A stretch of 64,000 nucleotides of DNA, taken from Arsenophonus sp046530785. GTDB taxonomy: Bacteria > Pseudomonadota > Gammaproteobacteria > Enterobacterales > Enterobacteriaceae. The position numbers and the translations under genes were made by a program. The stretch is from assembly GCA_046530785.1 (NCBI GenBank), contig JBHEQT010000008.1, forward strand, positions 1-64,000, given 5' to 3'. How positions within the stretch are numbered: the stretch's first letter is position 1; each line of letters opens with the position of its first letter. The notes under the pieces are model-generated. The model was given only the letters and a program-made list of their open reading frames with translations. It was not told the DNA's origin and ran no database searches. Of the stretch, positions 25,986 through 39,200 are shown one piece after another.

Positions 25986-28619
25986 TTATGTTAAACGTAA
26001 ATTAACCCACTCTTCAATTGAAGCTAATGCAACAGGAAGAGCTGTTATATTAGAGCAGATAGCCTGAGCAATATCATTGCGACCACCTCCTTTTCCGTCT
26101 ACTTTCTGAACAATAAATAAAATTAAATCAATAGCCTTTATTTTAAGAATCAAATCATTTGTTACACCAACAATTAAAATAGCTTTATCATCTTTTATAG
26201 AAGAAATAACAATAATTGCCGATCTTAATTTATTTTTTAAAGAATCAACAAGGATACGTAGCTGTTTAGGATCAGTGTTGTTTAATTGAGTAATTAACAA
26301 GTTAATTCCTTTAAAATTTTTCACTTTCTGACTTAAAGAAATGATTTCTTTAGTAGCTTGTTCTGCTTTTAATTGATTTAATAATCTTTCTAATATCTTA
26401 ACTTTATCTAATGTTATTTTAATTTTTTTCATTAAAGTATTAATATCGCTTTTCATTAGTTGACTAATTTCTTCTAATACTTGGGATTGTTGATGAATAT
26501 TATTTATAGCAGTTTGTCCCGTTATTGCTTCAATCCTACGAATTCCAGCTGCTATACTTGATTCTTTTTTAATACAAAATAATCCTATATCCCCAGTTCG
26601 GCTTGTATGAGTACCACTACACAACTCAATAGAAAAATCACCGATACTAAGAACGCGTACTTGTTCATTATATTTTTCATAAAAAAGCGCCATTGCTCTT
26701 TTTTCTTTTGCTGCCTCTAAATCCATTAACATTATTATAATAGGGTCATTTTTACGAATTTGATAATTTACGATATCTTCAATTTTATGTATTTGCATAG
26801 GTGTTATTACACCAAAATAAGAAAAATCAAAACGCAAATAATTCTCATTAACTAATGATCCTCTTTGGATTACATGATTTCCAAATACATTACGTAAAGC
26901 TGCATGTAATAAATGTGTAGCAGAGTGATTTCGACAAATAGCGTTACGACGTTCAACATTAATTCTTGCTTCAATTAAATCATTTACAGATAGTGATCCA
27001 CTCATTACCATACCAATATGTCCAATTGCTTTATCATATCTTTGTGTGTCAAAAATAGAAAATTGACAATGCATATTGCGAAGTATACCACTATCACCAA
27101 CTTGACCACCTGATTCAGCATAAAAAGTGGTTTTATCAAGAATAACAATCCCTTCTTCACCTTTATTTAATATATGGACTGATTTACCATGATGAAAAAT
27201 AGCCGTTACTATAGATTCTTGATTATTATTTTCATATCCTAAAAAATCACTATGATTATCTATTTTAATCAAATTATCATAATCGATTGTAAATCTACTA
27301 ACCTTCCTAGCTCGGTATCTTTGCTGCTCCATCTCAACATTAAAAGCTACTTTATCTACTTTAATACCACGTTCACGACAAACATCAGTGGTTAAATCAA
27401 ATGGAAACCCATATGTATCATAAAGGCGAAATGCAATTTCTCCAGCTAAAGTATTTCCTTGTAACTTTTCTAATTCATTATCTAATAATTGCAATCCACG
27501 AGATAAAGTATGAGAAAACTGTTTCTCTTCATTTTTCAATATTTTTTCAATCGTTTCTTGTTGAAATTTTAATTTATCAGCTGTTTTACCCATTAACTGA
27601 ATCAGTGGTGCAACTAATTTATAGAAAAATATCTCTTTAGATCCTAGAATATATCCATGACGAATCGCTCGACGAATAATACGACGTAACACATAACCCC
27701 GCCCTTCATTAGCAGGAAATACACCATCTCCAATAAGAAAAGCAGTAGATCGAATATGATCAGCAATAACTCGTAATGATTTATTACTTAAATCTGATAT
27801 AGAAAGAGTTTTAGAAATAAAATCAATTAATTGACGAAATAAATCAATTTCGTAAGTTGAGTTAACATGTTGTAATACAGATGTAATACGTTCAAGTCCC
27901 ATACCTGTATCAACAGAAGTAGTTGGAAGTCTTTTTAACGTTCCATCATGCTGTCGGTTAAATTCCATGAAAACGATATTCCAGATTTCAATATAACGAT
28001 CATCATTCTTTTCAAGTAAACCTAAATTTTTTTGTAAAATATGTTCACTATGATCATAAAAAATTTCTGTAGAAGTACCACAAGGACCGGTATCCCCCAT
28101 TTGCCAAAAATTATCAGAAGCATAAAGAGAACCCTTATTATCACCTACCCGAATAATACGATCGGAAGGAATACCAATCTCTTTTTGCCAAATATTATAA
28201 GATTCCTCATCAGTATGATAAACAGTAATACAAAGCCGATCTTTTGGTAAATTAAACCACTTCTCACTTGTCAAAAGTTCCCAAGCATATTTAATTGCAT
28301 CTTCTTTAAAATAGTCATTAAAGCTGAAATTACCTAACATTTCAAAAAAAGTATGATGACTGGTAGTGTAACCAATATTCTCTAAATCATTATGTTTTCC
28401 TCCAGCTCGAACACAACGTTGCGCAGTTGTTGCTCGAGAATAATTTCTTTTATTTAATCCTAAAAATACATCTTTAAATTGAGTCATTCCTGCATTAGTA
28501 AATAATAATGTTGGATCATTACTTGGTACTAATGAACTACTAGGTATAATTTCATGCCCTTTAGTATGAAAAAAGTCAAGAAAGGTTTGACGAATCTCAT
28601 TAATGCTTCTATTTCTCAT
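25986..28619 (-). CDS. alaS: Alanyl-tRNA synthetase
   Basis: A class II synthetase that charges tRNA-Ala and edits mischarged Ser and Gly. The 877-residue product is full length (E. coli 876). The catalytic domain (about 1-460) contains FTNAGMTQFKDVFLG, TTSHHTFFEMLGNFSF (motif 2 region) and DTGMGLERI. The editing domain has HSATHLLHAALR near 565 and CSGTHTSRTGDIG near 665, so the zinc-binding/editing HxxxH and CxxxH elements are intact. The C-terminal C-Ala domain ends with DGKGGGRNDIAQA. AGGA precedes the ATG. The upstream enterobacterial neighbours recX and recA are not recognisable here. Intact, long and clearly under selection. Confidence 0.98.
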   Translation of the reverse strand: MRNRSINEIRQTFLDFFHTKGHEIIPSSSLVPSNDPTLLFTNAGMTQFKDVFLGLNKRNYSRATTAQRCVRAGGKHNDLENIGYTTSHHTFFEMLGNFSFNDYFKEDAIKYAWELLTSEKWFNLPKDRLCITVYHTDEESYNIWQKEIGIPSDRIIRVGDNKGSLYASDNFWQMGDTGPCGTSTEIFYDHSEHILQKNLGLLEKNDDRYIEIWNIVFMEFNRQHDGTLKRLPTTSVDTGMGLERITSVLQHVNSTYEIDLFRQLIDFISKTLSISDLSNKSLRVIADHIRSTAFLIGDGVFPANEGRGYVLRRIIRRAIRHGYILGSKEIFFYKLVAPLIQLMGKTADKLKFQQETIEKILKNEEKQFSHTLSRGLQLLDNELEKLQGNTLAGEIAFRLYDTYGFPFDLTTDVCRERGIKVDKVAFNVEMEQQRYRARKVSRFTIDYDNLIKIDNHSDFLGYENNNQESIVTAIFHHGKSVHILNKGEEGIVILDKTTFYAESGGQVGDSGILRNMHCQFSIFDTQRYDKAIGHIGMVMSGSLSVNDLIEARINVERRNAICRNHSATHLLHAALRNVFGNHVIQRGSLVNENYLRFDFSYFGVITPMQIHKIEDIVNYQIRKNDPIIIMLMDLEAAKEKRAMALFYEKYNEQVRVLSIGDFSIELCSGTHTSRTGDIGLFCIKKESSIAAGIRRIEAITGQTAINNIHQQSQVLEEISQLMKSDINTLMKKIKITLDKVKILERLLNQLKAEQATKEIISLSQKVKNFKGINLLITQLNNTDPKQLRILVDSLKNKLRSAIIVISSIKDDKAILIVGVTNDLILKIKAIDLILFIVQKVDGKGGGRNDIAQAICSNITALPVALASIEEWVNLRLT

Positions 28620-31600
28620 AGATTATCCTAAGTCAAGTTGGAAAATAGACTTATAACTAAATTTCATAAACATATTTATCCATCAATTAAAGTTACCGAG
28701 AGCAATTTTACCTAGTAATTTTGAAAATCCTTAAATTTTATGAATAAATTGTTAAAATATACAACTAATTCATGTATATTAATACAATCATTAAAATACC
28801 AAGGTTTATTAAGGTATACCTTCTCCTAATTATATTCTTTTCTAAATAAAAGAAGAACAAATATTCTATTTAGTTTAATAGGAAATAATTTAACTATTAT
28901 ATATTGAAACTAATATTTATTTTATACTAATGTTATTTCTCTTTATATTTAACTTTCTATTAATAAAAAGAAACATGTTAACTTTCGTTTATCTCTATAT
29001 TAAAATAGAAATTTTAATAGCTAATAATAGTAATTAATTTTTAAATAACTTAAATTATGTATAAACTTTAGTTATTAGTTAAAATAGAATATTAAAAATG
29101 ATAATCTATAATTAATACAAGTTAATCAATAAGTGTGCTTGAATATTTTAAGATAATAAAAATAAATTTACTATATATAAAAAATAATTTTTATATATAT
29201 CACGTTATAGGTTAAGATTTTATCTTAAAAGATTTAATGGAAATATATTTTTCGATTATAATTTAAACCAAATTAATAGTTAAAAAAGTAAATTTATTAG
29301 AAATAGATATTTATTAAAAAATAATTTAATAAAATATTTATTTTATATGTTATATACATTAATATAAAATAGATCCGTAAAAAATTAAAGTTTAGATAGA
29401 TATTCTATATTTTACTTTTTAAAATCTAATCATTCTCCCTTGAGGTTGATTAAATTTATTTAACTAATAATTTTTTCTTAATCTTTATTTTTGGATAAAT
29501 AAGTATTTTTGTTATTACAAAAAATAGATATCTAAAAATTCATATCAATGAATACTTTTTATTTGTGCAGAAAAACAGGTTTTATAAATTTTATTTTTTA
29601 ATTTCTAAAATATCATAAAGTTTCGATAATAAATTGAAATTTTTTTGATTAGAAAAGCTATTATTATTTTATAAATATTATTACTAGTCCTAAGAAAAAT
29701 ATACGTGATAGATTTCGTCCAATCATTTCTTCCTAACTTAGTATTTATTTCTTACTACCTTTGTTTTTATTATGATAGTAATGAGTAGTTTTTATTACAT
29801 ATGTAATAGCGAAATTTTAATTCTACTTACTGAATACTGTATAATTTTATTAAACTATATAAGTATAAAGTTATCTCACAAATTCTTTCTATTTTTCAAA
29901 AAATACTTTTCAATAACAATAAATTTCACTTCTAAAAACTGATATTATTCAAAATAATCAGAGACTTTCTATACTATCTAAGATGAAAGCGAATAAATTA
30001 TTTTTAGTAGATTTTTTAGAAAGTAATTATAATCTGGATACTGTTCTTTTAATCACTTTTTTAAAAAATTTTGACTAATCCTTTTTGATAGTCAACATTT
30101 AGTAGGAGTCATATAGGAATATATGGTTTAATTATTTAACTTTCGTTGCAAATATAACAATTTGAAGAACCTAATTTTTCCAATATCTCAACAAGATCAG
30201 AAAAGTTATTAATTATAAAAAAATAAAATTTTTTATTAACCAGTTTTGATTAAAAAATAAATAAAGTTTTATCTGATATAACGATAGTAATAGATTTTTA
30301 ATTATATATAGTCAGAAGAATTTTCATTTGCTCTATTATTGAATGTTCACTAATTCTAAGAAAGTAGATACCTTGAATTTTTAGATTTACAAATTTAGTT
30401 GATGAAGTTTTCGTGAAAACAAACAGGTGATGAACAATAGTATTTTCTGATCTTTATTACTATTTATATATCCCCAAAGGATAAAAATTTCTTTGCTTTC
30501 TTATGATTTTCATCTATATCGAATATTTCTCTTATAACCCACCCATATTAGATATGTAATTATCTATTTTTATCTATTTTATAAAAGGATTCTTGCAAAA
30601 AAGATAATATTGATACCGCGATGAATTATATTTCATTATTAATCTATAAAGATAAGAGCGGAGCTACATATTAGTAAATGCCTTATCTTTCTCTGATATA
30701 AGATTTAGAATATGTTCAGTAAATTTTAATAACTCTTTTTAAAACTAATATTTTCGACATAAGAAATGAAATGCCAAAACGTTTTTATCAAAATAAAAGT
30801 AAATTTTCAAAATATTTATTATGGAAGGGAGATTATTCAATCTAGTTTTTATAATCTTATAAATTTATTCTCTTTCCCTTTAATCGATGGATCAGATAAA
30901 TATTTATTTTTTTAAATATTGAAATTTTGTTAATAATAAAATTATTGATTTTATTTTAAAGAAAAATTGAGTTTTAAAATTCATATCAACCGACTAAAAT
31001 AATTTAATTCAAGTAGATTAAAGTTTAATGGAAATAACTATTTTACTAGATTTTTAGAAACAAAAAAGAAGAATCATAAGAGAATCATGAAATATTCGTC
31101 CTTTTTTTGAATGAATGAGGGGGTGATCTTGTTCACTTTTTATATATTTTTTGAATAAAGCCTCTAATTATCTTTTTTCTTTGTAGAAAAAAGTAAAAAG
31201 AATATCAAATATAGAGTTTTAATAATTCAATAAAACGGGATTACTATTATGATTAACGAATAAATAATTTAAAATTATAAAATTAAATTCCGTCTATAAA
31301 ATAGATATAATTAGTATTATTAAGTATTTTGTATATTTCTTAATTTTATCTTAAAAATATTTCTACGAAAATATCAAAATATTGATTTTGTAATAATTTA
31401 TTTTTATATCTCTTCTATCATTAATTTCTTAAAATTATTAATTACTTAATAGTAAATCTATAAATTTATATAGATACTAATATGGAAAAATTAAAATAAT
31501 ATAAGTAATCTTTTAATTTTTTATTAGTAAATAATTTTTACTTATAAATTAATTAATATTAATACTCTAATTGTAAGTAGCTAAATGGTAGCTTTCTCTT

Positions 31601-32111
31601 TCTTCCACTATTACCTTAATTATTTTTCTTAACGTTTTAATTAAATTAATATTAATCTTTAAAGTTTTAAGATTACTAATTAAAGACAAAATCAATATAT
31701 TAAATCTTGGATTATAATAAATAATGTATTCAATTTTTAGAAAATTAATTTCTTTTTCATAAAATAACCTCCCCATTCATCTATTAAAAATAATACTTTA
31801 GTTTGCTATATTTGATGGCAAGATATTATATTTTAAATTAGAATATATGATTCTAACTATCTTTGTGTTCCAATTTATTCTAAAATACTTATTTTTAGTA
31901 TAATTTTAACTAAATAATTAATCTCAAAAATAATATATCTTAAATAGAATAAAATTCTTCTTACTGTTACTTTCTATCGACTTCTTTTTGTAATTTTAAA
32001 AAGGTATATTATAAAGCCATTCCTAATCGATAAATTATTTAAATATTTAATATATATAAATTTAGAATCTATAATATAAAAGTTATAAAATTAAAATCGT
32101 GAACTAATAAT
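28620..32111. other. 3.5-kb gene desert between alaS and proA
   Basis: In E. coli recX and recA lie next to alaS. I could not recognise either in any frame. A short open frame at 31567-31776 (minus, 69 codons) has low-complexity composition and no likeness to anything I know. This interval also joins two blocks that are far apart in E. coli (alaS near 61 min, proBA near 6 min), so a rearrangement junction lies inside. Confidence 0.6.
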
Positions 32112-33365
32112 TCAAGAACGAATTAAATTATTACCATAAACAACCCATTTATAGGTTGTTAATGCATTTAATCCCATTGGTCCTCTAGCATGGAGTTTCT
32201 GTGTACTTACTGCAACTTCTGAACCTAATCCAAATTGTCCACCATCAGTAAACCGAGTACTAGCATTAACATAAACAACAGCAGAATCGACATTCTGAAT
32301 AAAATAATCAGCTCGTTGAATTGATTTTGTTAAAATAACATCTGAATGGGCCGTTCCATATTCCCTGATGTGATTAATAGCAGCATCAATGTTATTGACA
32401 ACCTCAACGTTAAGATCAAGTGATAACCATTCTTCTCTAAAATCTCCCTCCATTACTTCAATAACTTTTGCCGAACTAGACTTTAAATAGGAGATTGTAT
32501 GTTGACTAGCATGTAGTATTACATTTTTTTCAACCATTTTTTGAGCAAGAAGTGGTAGAAATGTAGTTGCAATACTTTTATGAACTAATAAAGTTTCTAA
32601 TGAATTACATGCACTTGGATTTTGCACCTTAGAATTTACAATAAGTGGAAGTGCTTTATCAAAATCAATATACTGATCAACATAAATATGACATACACCA
32701 ATTCCACCAGTAATAACTGGAATGGTTGATTGTTCACGACATATTTTATGTAAACCAGAATTACCACGAGAGATTAACATATCTATATAGTGATCCATTT
32801 TTAAAAATTTTTTTACTAATTCTCTATCTGGATCAACAATAAGTTGAACTGCTTCCTTCGGAATATTATTTTTTTGCAAGGTTTTTTGAATAACTTTAAC
32901 AATTGTTTGATTGGTTTGTAAGGTTTCTTTACCGCCACGTAAAATTACTGCATTGCCACTTTTTAAACATAACGATATAACATCGATTGTTACATTTGGA
33001 CGAGATTCATAAATAACTCCAATTACACCTATTGGAACACATAGCCGATGTATATTTAAGCCATTATCTAATAAATCTCCATCAAGAATACGTCCAACTG
33101 GATCAATTAATTTAGAAACATTTCTTATATTATTTATAATATCATCTAATCTCTCAGTAGTTAATAATAATCTGTCTTGTGTAGATGGATTCATATGAAT
33201 AGCTTTTGCTTCTACCATATCTTGAGAGTTAGCAGATAAAATTTTAGTAGTCTTTTGTTGCAAGGAATTCGCAATATTTATTAAAATATCATTTTTCTCT
33301 TTTGTCTTTAATCTCGCTAAGAACAACGAAGCTTTTTTTGCATCTTTACCTATTTTTTCCAACAT
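32112..33365 (-). CDS. proA: Gamma-glutamyl phosphate reductase
   Basis: Reduces glutamyl-5-phosphate with NADPH to glutamate semialdehyde, the second step of proline synthesis. The 417-residue product equals E. coli ProA in length. Aldehyde-dehydrogenase-fold motifs are visible: PIGVIGVIYESRPNVTIDV near 110-128, LKSGNAVILRGGKE, GGIGVCHIYVD, and VQNPSACNSLETLLVH holding the catalytic Cys near 255; toward the end FTDGGQFGLGSEVAVSTQKLHARGPMGL. Its ATG overlaps the proB stop by one base (TAATG), pointing to translational coupling. Together with proB here and proC at 48257, the full proline route is kept. Intact. Confidence 0.98.
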   Translation of the reverse strand: MLEKIGKDAKKASLFLARLKTKEKNDILINIANSLQQKTTKILSANSQDMVEAKAIHMNPSTQDRLLLTTERLDDIINNIRNVSKLIDPVGRILDGDLLDNGLNIHRLCVPIGVIGVIYESRPNVTIDVISLCLKSGNAVILRGGKETLQTNQTIVKVIQKTLQKNNIPKEAVQLIVDPDRELVKKFLKMDHYIDMLISRGNSGLHKICREQSTIPVITGGIGVCHIYVDQYIDFDKALPLIVNSKVQNPSACNSLETLLVHKSIATTFLPLLAQKMVEKNVILHASQHTISYLKSSSAKVIEVMEGDFREEWLSLDLNVEVVNNIDAAINHIREYGTAHSDVILTKSIQRADYFIQNVDSAVVYVNASTRFTDGGQFGLGSEVAVSTQKLHARGPMGLNALTTYKWVVYGNNLIRS

Positions 33366-34474
33366 TATTTACTCACTATCATATTATCACGGTGAACGGC
33401 AACGGCACCATACTTATAACCTAAAATTTGATTAATTTCTTGCGAATGATGCCCTGCGATTAAACGTAGAGCATCGCTATTGTAATGAGTCACGCCATGT
33501 GCTAAATCTTCTCCTAATAAATTAAGAATACACACAACTTCTCCGCGAGAAAAATTACCACTAATTCTCTTTATTCCTTTTGGTAATAAAGATCTCCCAT
33601 TTTTTTGTATCACTAAAGCAGCTCCTTCATCGACAATAATTTCTCCAGATAAAGGAGCTCCAAAAATCCAACGTTTTCTATTTTTCATCGGAGTTTTTAA
33701 ACAATGAAATTTTGTCCCTACTTGATGACCTTGAATCACATTTTCGATCACATTAGGATCATCACCGAGAGCAATAATTACTTCAATTCCAGAACAACCA
33801 GCTATCCAAGCTGCTTGTAACTTTGTTGCCATTCCACCGGTTCCTAAACCGGTTATACTATCACCTGCGATACATTTTAGTTCATTACTGATATTATGAA
33901 CTTCAGTAATTAATTTTGCATTTGGATTACAGAAAGGATCTTCTGTATATAATCCTTCAGTATCTGTTAATAACAGTAATTTGTCCGCATTAGATAAAAT
34001 TGCAACTAATGCCGATAAATTATCATTATCACCAAATTTAATTTCACCTGTAGCAACTACATCATTTTCATTGATTATAGGAATAATACGATTATCTAAT
34101 AAATTTTTTAATGTATTTCGTGCATTTAAAAAACGTTCACGATCTTCAATATCAGCTCGGGTTAATAACATTTGTGCAATATGGATACCATAAATTGAAA
34201 ATAATTTTTCCCAAAGCTGAATCAAATAACTTTGCCCAACCGATGCAAATAACTGTTTTGAAAGAATTGTTTCAGGTAATCTTAGATAACCTAAATGCTC
34301 TCGACCAGCAGCAATTGCTCCAGAAGTTACAATGATAATATGGTTATTTTTTTTATATTGTTCTACACATTGGCGTACTAATTTAACAATACGTTCTTGA
34401 TCTAAATAAACAGATCCACCTGTTAATACGCTTGTTCCTAATTTTATCACTAAAGTTTGCTTATTATTTATCAT
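33365..34474 (-). CDS. proB: Glutamate 5-kinase
   Basis: Phosphorylates glutamate with ATP, the first and normally proline-inhibited step of proline synthesis. The 369-residue product (E. coli 367) has an amino-acid-kinase domain (VIKLGTSVLTGG near 9-20; IIIVTSGAIAAGREHLGY near 47-64; PIINENDVVATGEIKFGDNDNLSA near 133-156) and a C-terminal PUA domain (LLPKGIKRISGNFSRGEVV onward). By eye, the Asp that aligns with E. coli Asp107, at which a known proline-resistance change occurs, is still present (LTRADIEDRERF), so feedback inhibition may be retained. First gene of the proBA pair; no strong ribosome-binding site before the ATG. Confidence 0.98.
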   Translation of the reverse strand: MINNKQTLVIKLGTSVLTGGSVYLDQERIVKLVRQCVEQYKKNNHIIIVTSGAIAAGREHLGYLRLPETILSKQLFASVGQSYLIQLWEKLFSIYGIHIAQMLLTRADIEDRERFLNARNTLKNLLDNRIIPIINENDVVATGEIKFGDNDNLSALVAILSNADKLLLLTDTEGLYTEDPFCNPNAKLITEVHNISNELKCIAGDSITGLGTGGMATKLQAAWIAGCSGIEVIIALGDDPNVIENVIQGHQVGTKFHCLKTPMKNRKRWIFGAPLSGEIIVDEGAALVIQKNGRSLLPKGIKRISGNFSRGEVVCILNLLGEDLAHGVTHYNSDALRLIAGHHSQEINQILGYKYGAVAVHRDNMIVSK

Positions 34475-36251
34475 ATTTTACTATTAATTTCTCTACATTA
34501 ATAATTAAATATTAAATCATCAATTTTATCAAAGAAAAGTATTGTACTAAACTAATAAAATGTAATTTTACTACAAAGTAGATTGTAAATTAACTACAAA
34601 CAATGAAAACTATAAATTAATCAAAATCATTTTGGATAAATGCTTAATGTTAATTTTTATATATTAACTAAATTAATTAAAATATTAATGGAATTTTGCA
34701 ACATCCATTTTTTTCGATGAATTTGAAAATATTTAATTTGTTAAAATTCGATGTAATAAAAATTACTCACTTCATTAGATATAAATAATTTTCAATCTTT
34801 ATAAATAAGTTTACTTATTATTTTAATTGCAACTATTTTCAAAAATTCTTGGAATTTCTAAAGAAATTTTTACATGAATATAAATTAATAATTCAAAATA
34901 ATAAAAAGAAAAACTATCTGATATGGAAATTTTCAGAAAAAAATTTTAATCTAATAAAATACTTAATAATTTTACTTTTAAAACAAATTTAAAGGTAAAA
35001 TTATAACAAAGTTTTCTTATCGTTCTTAATTTAATATTTAATTAAATAAAAAATAATAAGACAATGAGGATTATTCAATCTTGCTTTTAGCAACCCATTG
35101 CTATAAAACTAGTTGATGAAAATTTTAATATAACAGTTGTTCTAGCAAGATTAATTAAAGTACCATCAATAAATGATTGCATAATAAAGGAAATGCTTTT
35201 CCTTAGAGATTAAGGATCTTTATAATATTAAACAGTTAAATAACTTATATATGCTATAAAAGAACGAATAATAACAATTCTAAATTTTTAAAAAGCAAGA
35301 ATTAATCTTTAAATCTAAACCTCTTTTATTTAACTGATAGAAGCTTAATTCTTCTAATAAATACTGATATTTATCAAAATATTTTAAATATTGATATTAT
35401 ATAACTAAATAAATAATAGATAATTAACTGTAAAATTACAATACCTTCTAACTAATTGATATCTAAACAGTATAATTAAACTTATCACCATAAAAATTTA
35501 ATTATGCTGTTCTAGCAACAATTGGTTCACAAAATACAAAGAAAATTAATTCTGCTATTTGTTGATGTATTGGGTTTTCTCCACTAGCTCTTTAAGAGAA
35601 ATGTATTTAAGTATAAAGAGTTCAATTATGATTATATGATTTAATTTTAGTATAGCAAAACTTTTTGGTCCTATCTTTTATATTTTCAACAGTAATAATA
35701 ATTTAAATGTAAACTATTTAATATTTTACAAGTTAAAATAGTGAGATAAAAGATCTGGTATCTAAGATTAAGAAGGATAGATAAGTGTAAAGCTAATTAC
35801 TTTTTTCAGTATCTCCCTTTCATAATCCATTGTGTATCTTAAAATTTTTTAAAAAATAGTGATTAAATTTTGAAAGTAAAATATGGTAGGGGCCCAATTA
35901 AAATTACTCTTTCATAACTCAAAAAAATGAAGCATATAATACAAAATTTATATGAAATTAGAACAACTTGTTTGTACATCACATAACACTTTTTATTAAG
36001 AAGAAGTAATAATGAATTAAAATTAATATATTTTAATATAAAATTAGATGTTTTTCAGAACTTTTCTAGAAATTACAATTAATTATTATTTTGAAGAAGT
36101 TATAACTATTAATAATTATGAAATTTTCACATTATAACTTCTCGATTTGAAAGAAATTCAATACAGATCTTTTTCTGATCAAAAGAGAGTTGTGATATAA
36201 AAATTTATACAAGTAATAACTTGTTTTCTTCATTCTATGTAAAAGCGTTAA

Positions 36252-36290
36252 ACACTTCTCTCTTAATTAAAGAGAGAAGTGTAACTTTTT
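36252..36290 (+). terminator. Terminator-like hairpin in the proB-gmhA desert
   Basis: ACACTTCTCTCTT, loop AATTA, then the exact reverse complement, followed by AACTTTTT. A 13-bp stem with five G-C pairs and a T-run is a textbook rho-independent shape. It has no gene on either side and is likely the fossil terminator of a lost plus-strand gene. Confidence 0.6.
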
Positions 36291-39200
36291 CAGGATTATA
36301 GATATCTTGAAAAACCTGATCCCATACTAATTCTAAATATTTCTAAAATGAAAAATGATTAAATTATTACCTATAAAAGGAAAATTTATATTTTATTTTA
36401 GTAAATTGAATACATTGAAAACACTCTTACCGTAATCTTTTACCGATATAGTTAATACTAATACATAAATATCTCTTTGTTTTTTCATAAAAAATAACTT
36501 ATCCATATTATTAAATCAGTAAAAATAAAATATCTAGTCATCGATGAAAAATATGAATAATTATGTTATTATATATCTTAAAAAATTCTTAATAAACTCA
36601 ATGTTTATTAAACAGACTGTACAAAAATTCTCTCTTTTTAGAGGTTTCTAAACTGGGTAAAACTCTTGTTTAGAAAAATGAAGCCATTTACTAGTATTAT
36701 AGGGCTACATAAAACTGGAATTTGGAAACTATCTTATATGTCATTCAACATATTTTTTAATAGGATTAGATTCTGCATCCATCATTATATATTACTTGGG
36801 TTACTTATGACAAAATGCTTATTTAGGTATTATAACCAGAGAAGATAAAAATATTTCTATGGATGTTTATGTTTTGATTCAGAGCGTAAATAAATTTTGT
36901 TTGATATATTCATAAATTTCTAATTATCCTAAATCTAACACTCAAAAAATGAAAATTTATTTTATAACATCGACTTATTTCGTAAATTAATTGATCAAAA
37001 TATTTTTCTTACTTCAATTAATGATGGTTTTTAAAAAATCACTAATCTTTAGTGTAAGTAAAAACCATAATATTACACAAGTTACTATACTTATAAAATA
37101 AATCTAACCAACTATTATTTTGTTGATAATTTAATTTTTGCTAAGTTTTTTCTATAAAAGCTTATTTATAAGTTTAATTTTCTTCCTTGATACCCAATTT
37201 ATGAATATTGAGTAAATTTTACAACTATAAAAAATTATTTATCAAAATTTGACTTAACATTTTTTGTATCTCCCAATCTATTTTTTATCATGCAAAATAA
37301 ATGTTAGATGTTAATTATAGAACAATAGTTAACATAACCATTCAATTATAATATTGGCTTATTTTTGGTAAATATGTTTTGTGGTTTAGAGATATATCTA
37401 TCTATAAATAGAACAAAGTATTTTCAATTTATATTTCATTTTAAATTTTAATAGATTTTTTAAAAACTTTTAATATATTTTCATTTATATTTTATTTTTT
37501 ATTAAAAATTTAGCAAAAATACAAGAGTACTATTACTTTGTTGCTATCCACCTATATAAAATACTTTATTAATAATTAAAGTAAAATAAATAAAATAAAA
37601 GTATTTTTTATAAAAAACTTAATAAGATTTTTTTTAAAATCTTAAAGTTTAATTTCTTCAATTATTCTATGATATCAATAAAAATAATTACCAACTAGAT
37701 AAACGATTCAATAGTTTTAGTAAAATAGTAAAAAATTATCTTTGTAGGAATATTATACATCTCTAATAGTTTTCACTATCCAGCTACAAAATATAAAAAA
37801 TCATCGAAAATAATATAAACCTTTTAATATCCAAATTATTTTAATCTTAATAAGTTTTAAGTTCCTTTAGATATTATGATAGTATCTTAAAATAAAAACA
37901 TTATTAATATAACTTTAAATTTAATTAACTAATAAATAGACCAATAATCTCTTTTATTCTTTTAAAGAGAGTAATAATTTTTATCTTCATTCGTAGGGAA
38001 TAAATTTATATCCACATCCTATTTTGCGATTTATTTTTTATTGATAAAACTTTAATTTTTCAATAGAAATTATTTTAAAAACAAAAAATTTCTAAAAATA
38101 TTTCGTGAGATTTATAGTGATTTTATCATAACAAAATAAAAAATTAATTAATACTTATAGAAATTAAATTGAGGAATAAATATAAAAATTTTAATGGTTA
38201 TATTAAAAAATAAATAATTTTATAAAACTATAAAATTAATTTTATACACTAGTAATAGTTGTATTAACAAGAGATAATATGTATATAAACTTTTATTATT
38301 TTTACCAAATTCGATGAGGTATTTTATTTACAATTTTAAGTAGTGCAATTTTTATGAATACAATCAAAAATGAAAATCAATATTTTCTAATAATTATTAT
38401 TTTTATAGAAATATTTTCTATATTTTAATTTATTTCTCTACAGAGAAATAAATTTTTTTAAGTTAATATAATTAATGTTTCAATCATTATTGAATGGAAT
38501 TTATTACTATAGAATAGTTAAAAAAGATTAATTAACTATAGGATCTTTTATACATAGAATTAGAAAAATTTCATTTTAATTATCTAATCCATATAAGTAG
38601 AAGAGTAAAATCTTAAAATACATATTTAAAATTTAAATGAATAAATTAACTCTTAATTATTAGTGTTTTAATATATAAATTTTTATTTTTTTAAAAATTA
38701 AATATTATTTATTTATCGCCATTAATAAAATAATAATTTATTGGAAGTACTCAGGAGTTGATCTAAATTTATTTTTATAATTAATATCATAATTAGGTTA
38801 GCAAAAATCTTTATGGTTTTTATTCTTAAAAAATTATTTTTAAAACTTTCTTAGGTTTCCTTCAATAAATATTGAAAGACTTATTCATATATATATTTTA
38901 CAATAATAGTACTTTATATTATATAATAAATTATAAGGTTTATCCTTACAATTTGAAAAGTTAATCCTTATAATATGGTAGTGATTACAACTCCTTTTAA
39001 AATTTTAATTATAAAATTATATAATAATATCATTTAGTTTATAAAGAAACAATTTTAAATAAATTTAAAAAAATTTATAATAAATAAGTAATAATAATCA
39101 AGATCGGATAATAAATATTAATTAATTAATATTTATTTATTTTTTTACAAAAATATTATGAAATATTTTTAAATATTTACTAAGATAGAAATCTATTTTT

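Noticed and set aside
31567..31776. A 69-codon open frame in the alaS-proA desert.
   Set aside because: Ile/Leu/Lys/Asn-rich composition expected by chance, no ribosome-binding site, no family resemblance.
36666..36848. A 60-codon open frame with a somewhat varied composition.
   Set aside because: No recognisable motif, no ribosome-binding site, and isolated in a desert; most likely chance or an unreadable ghost.
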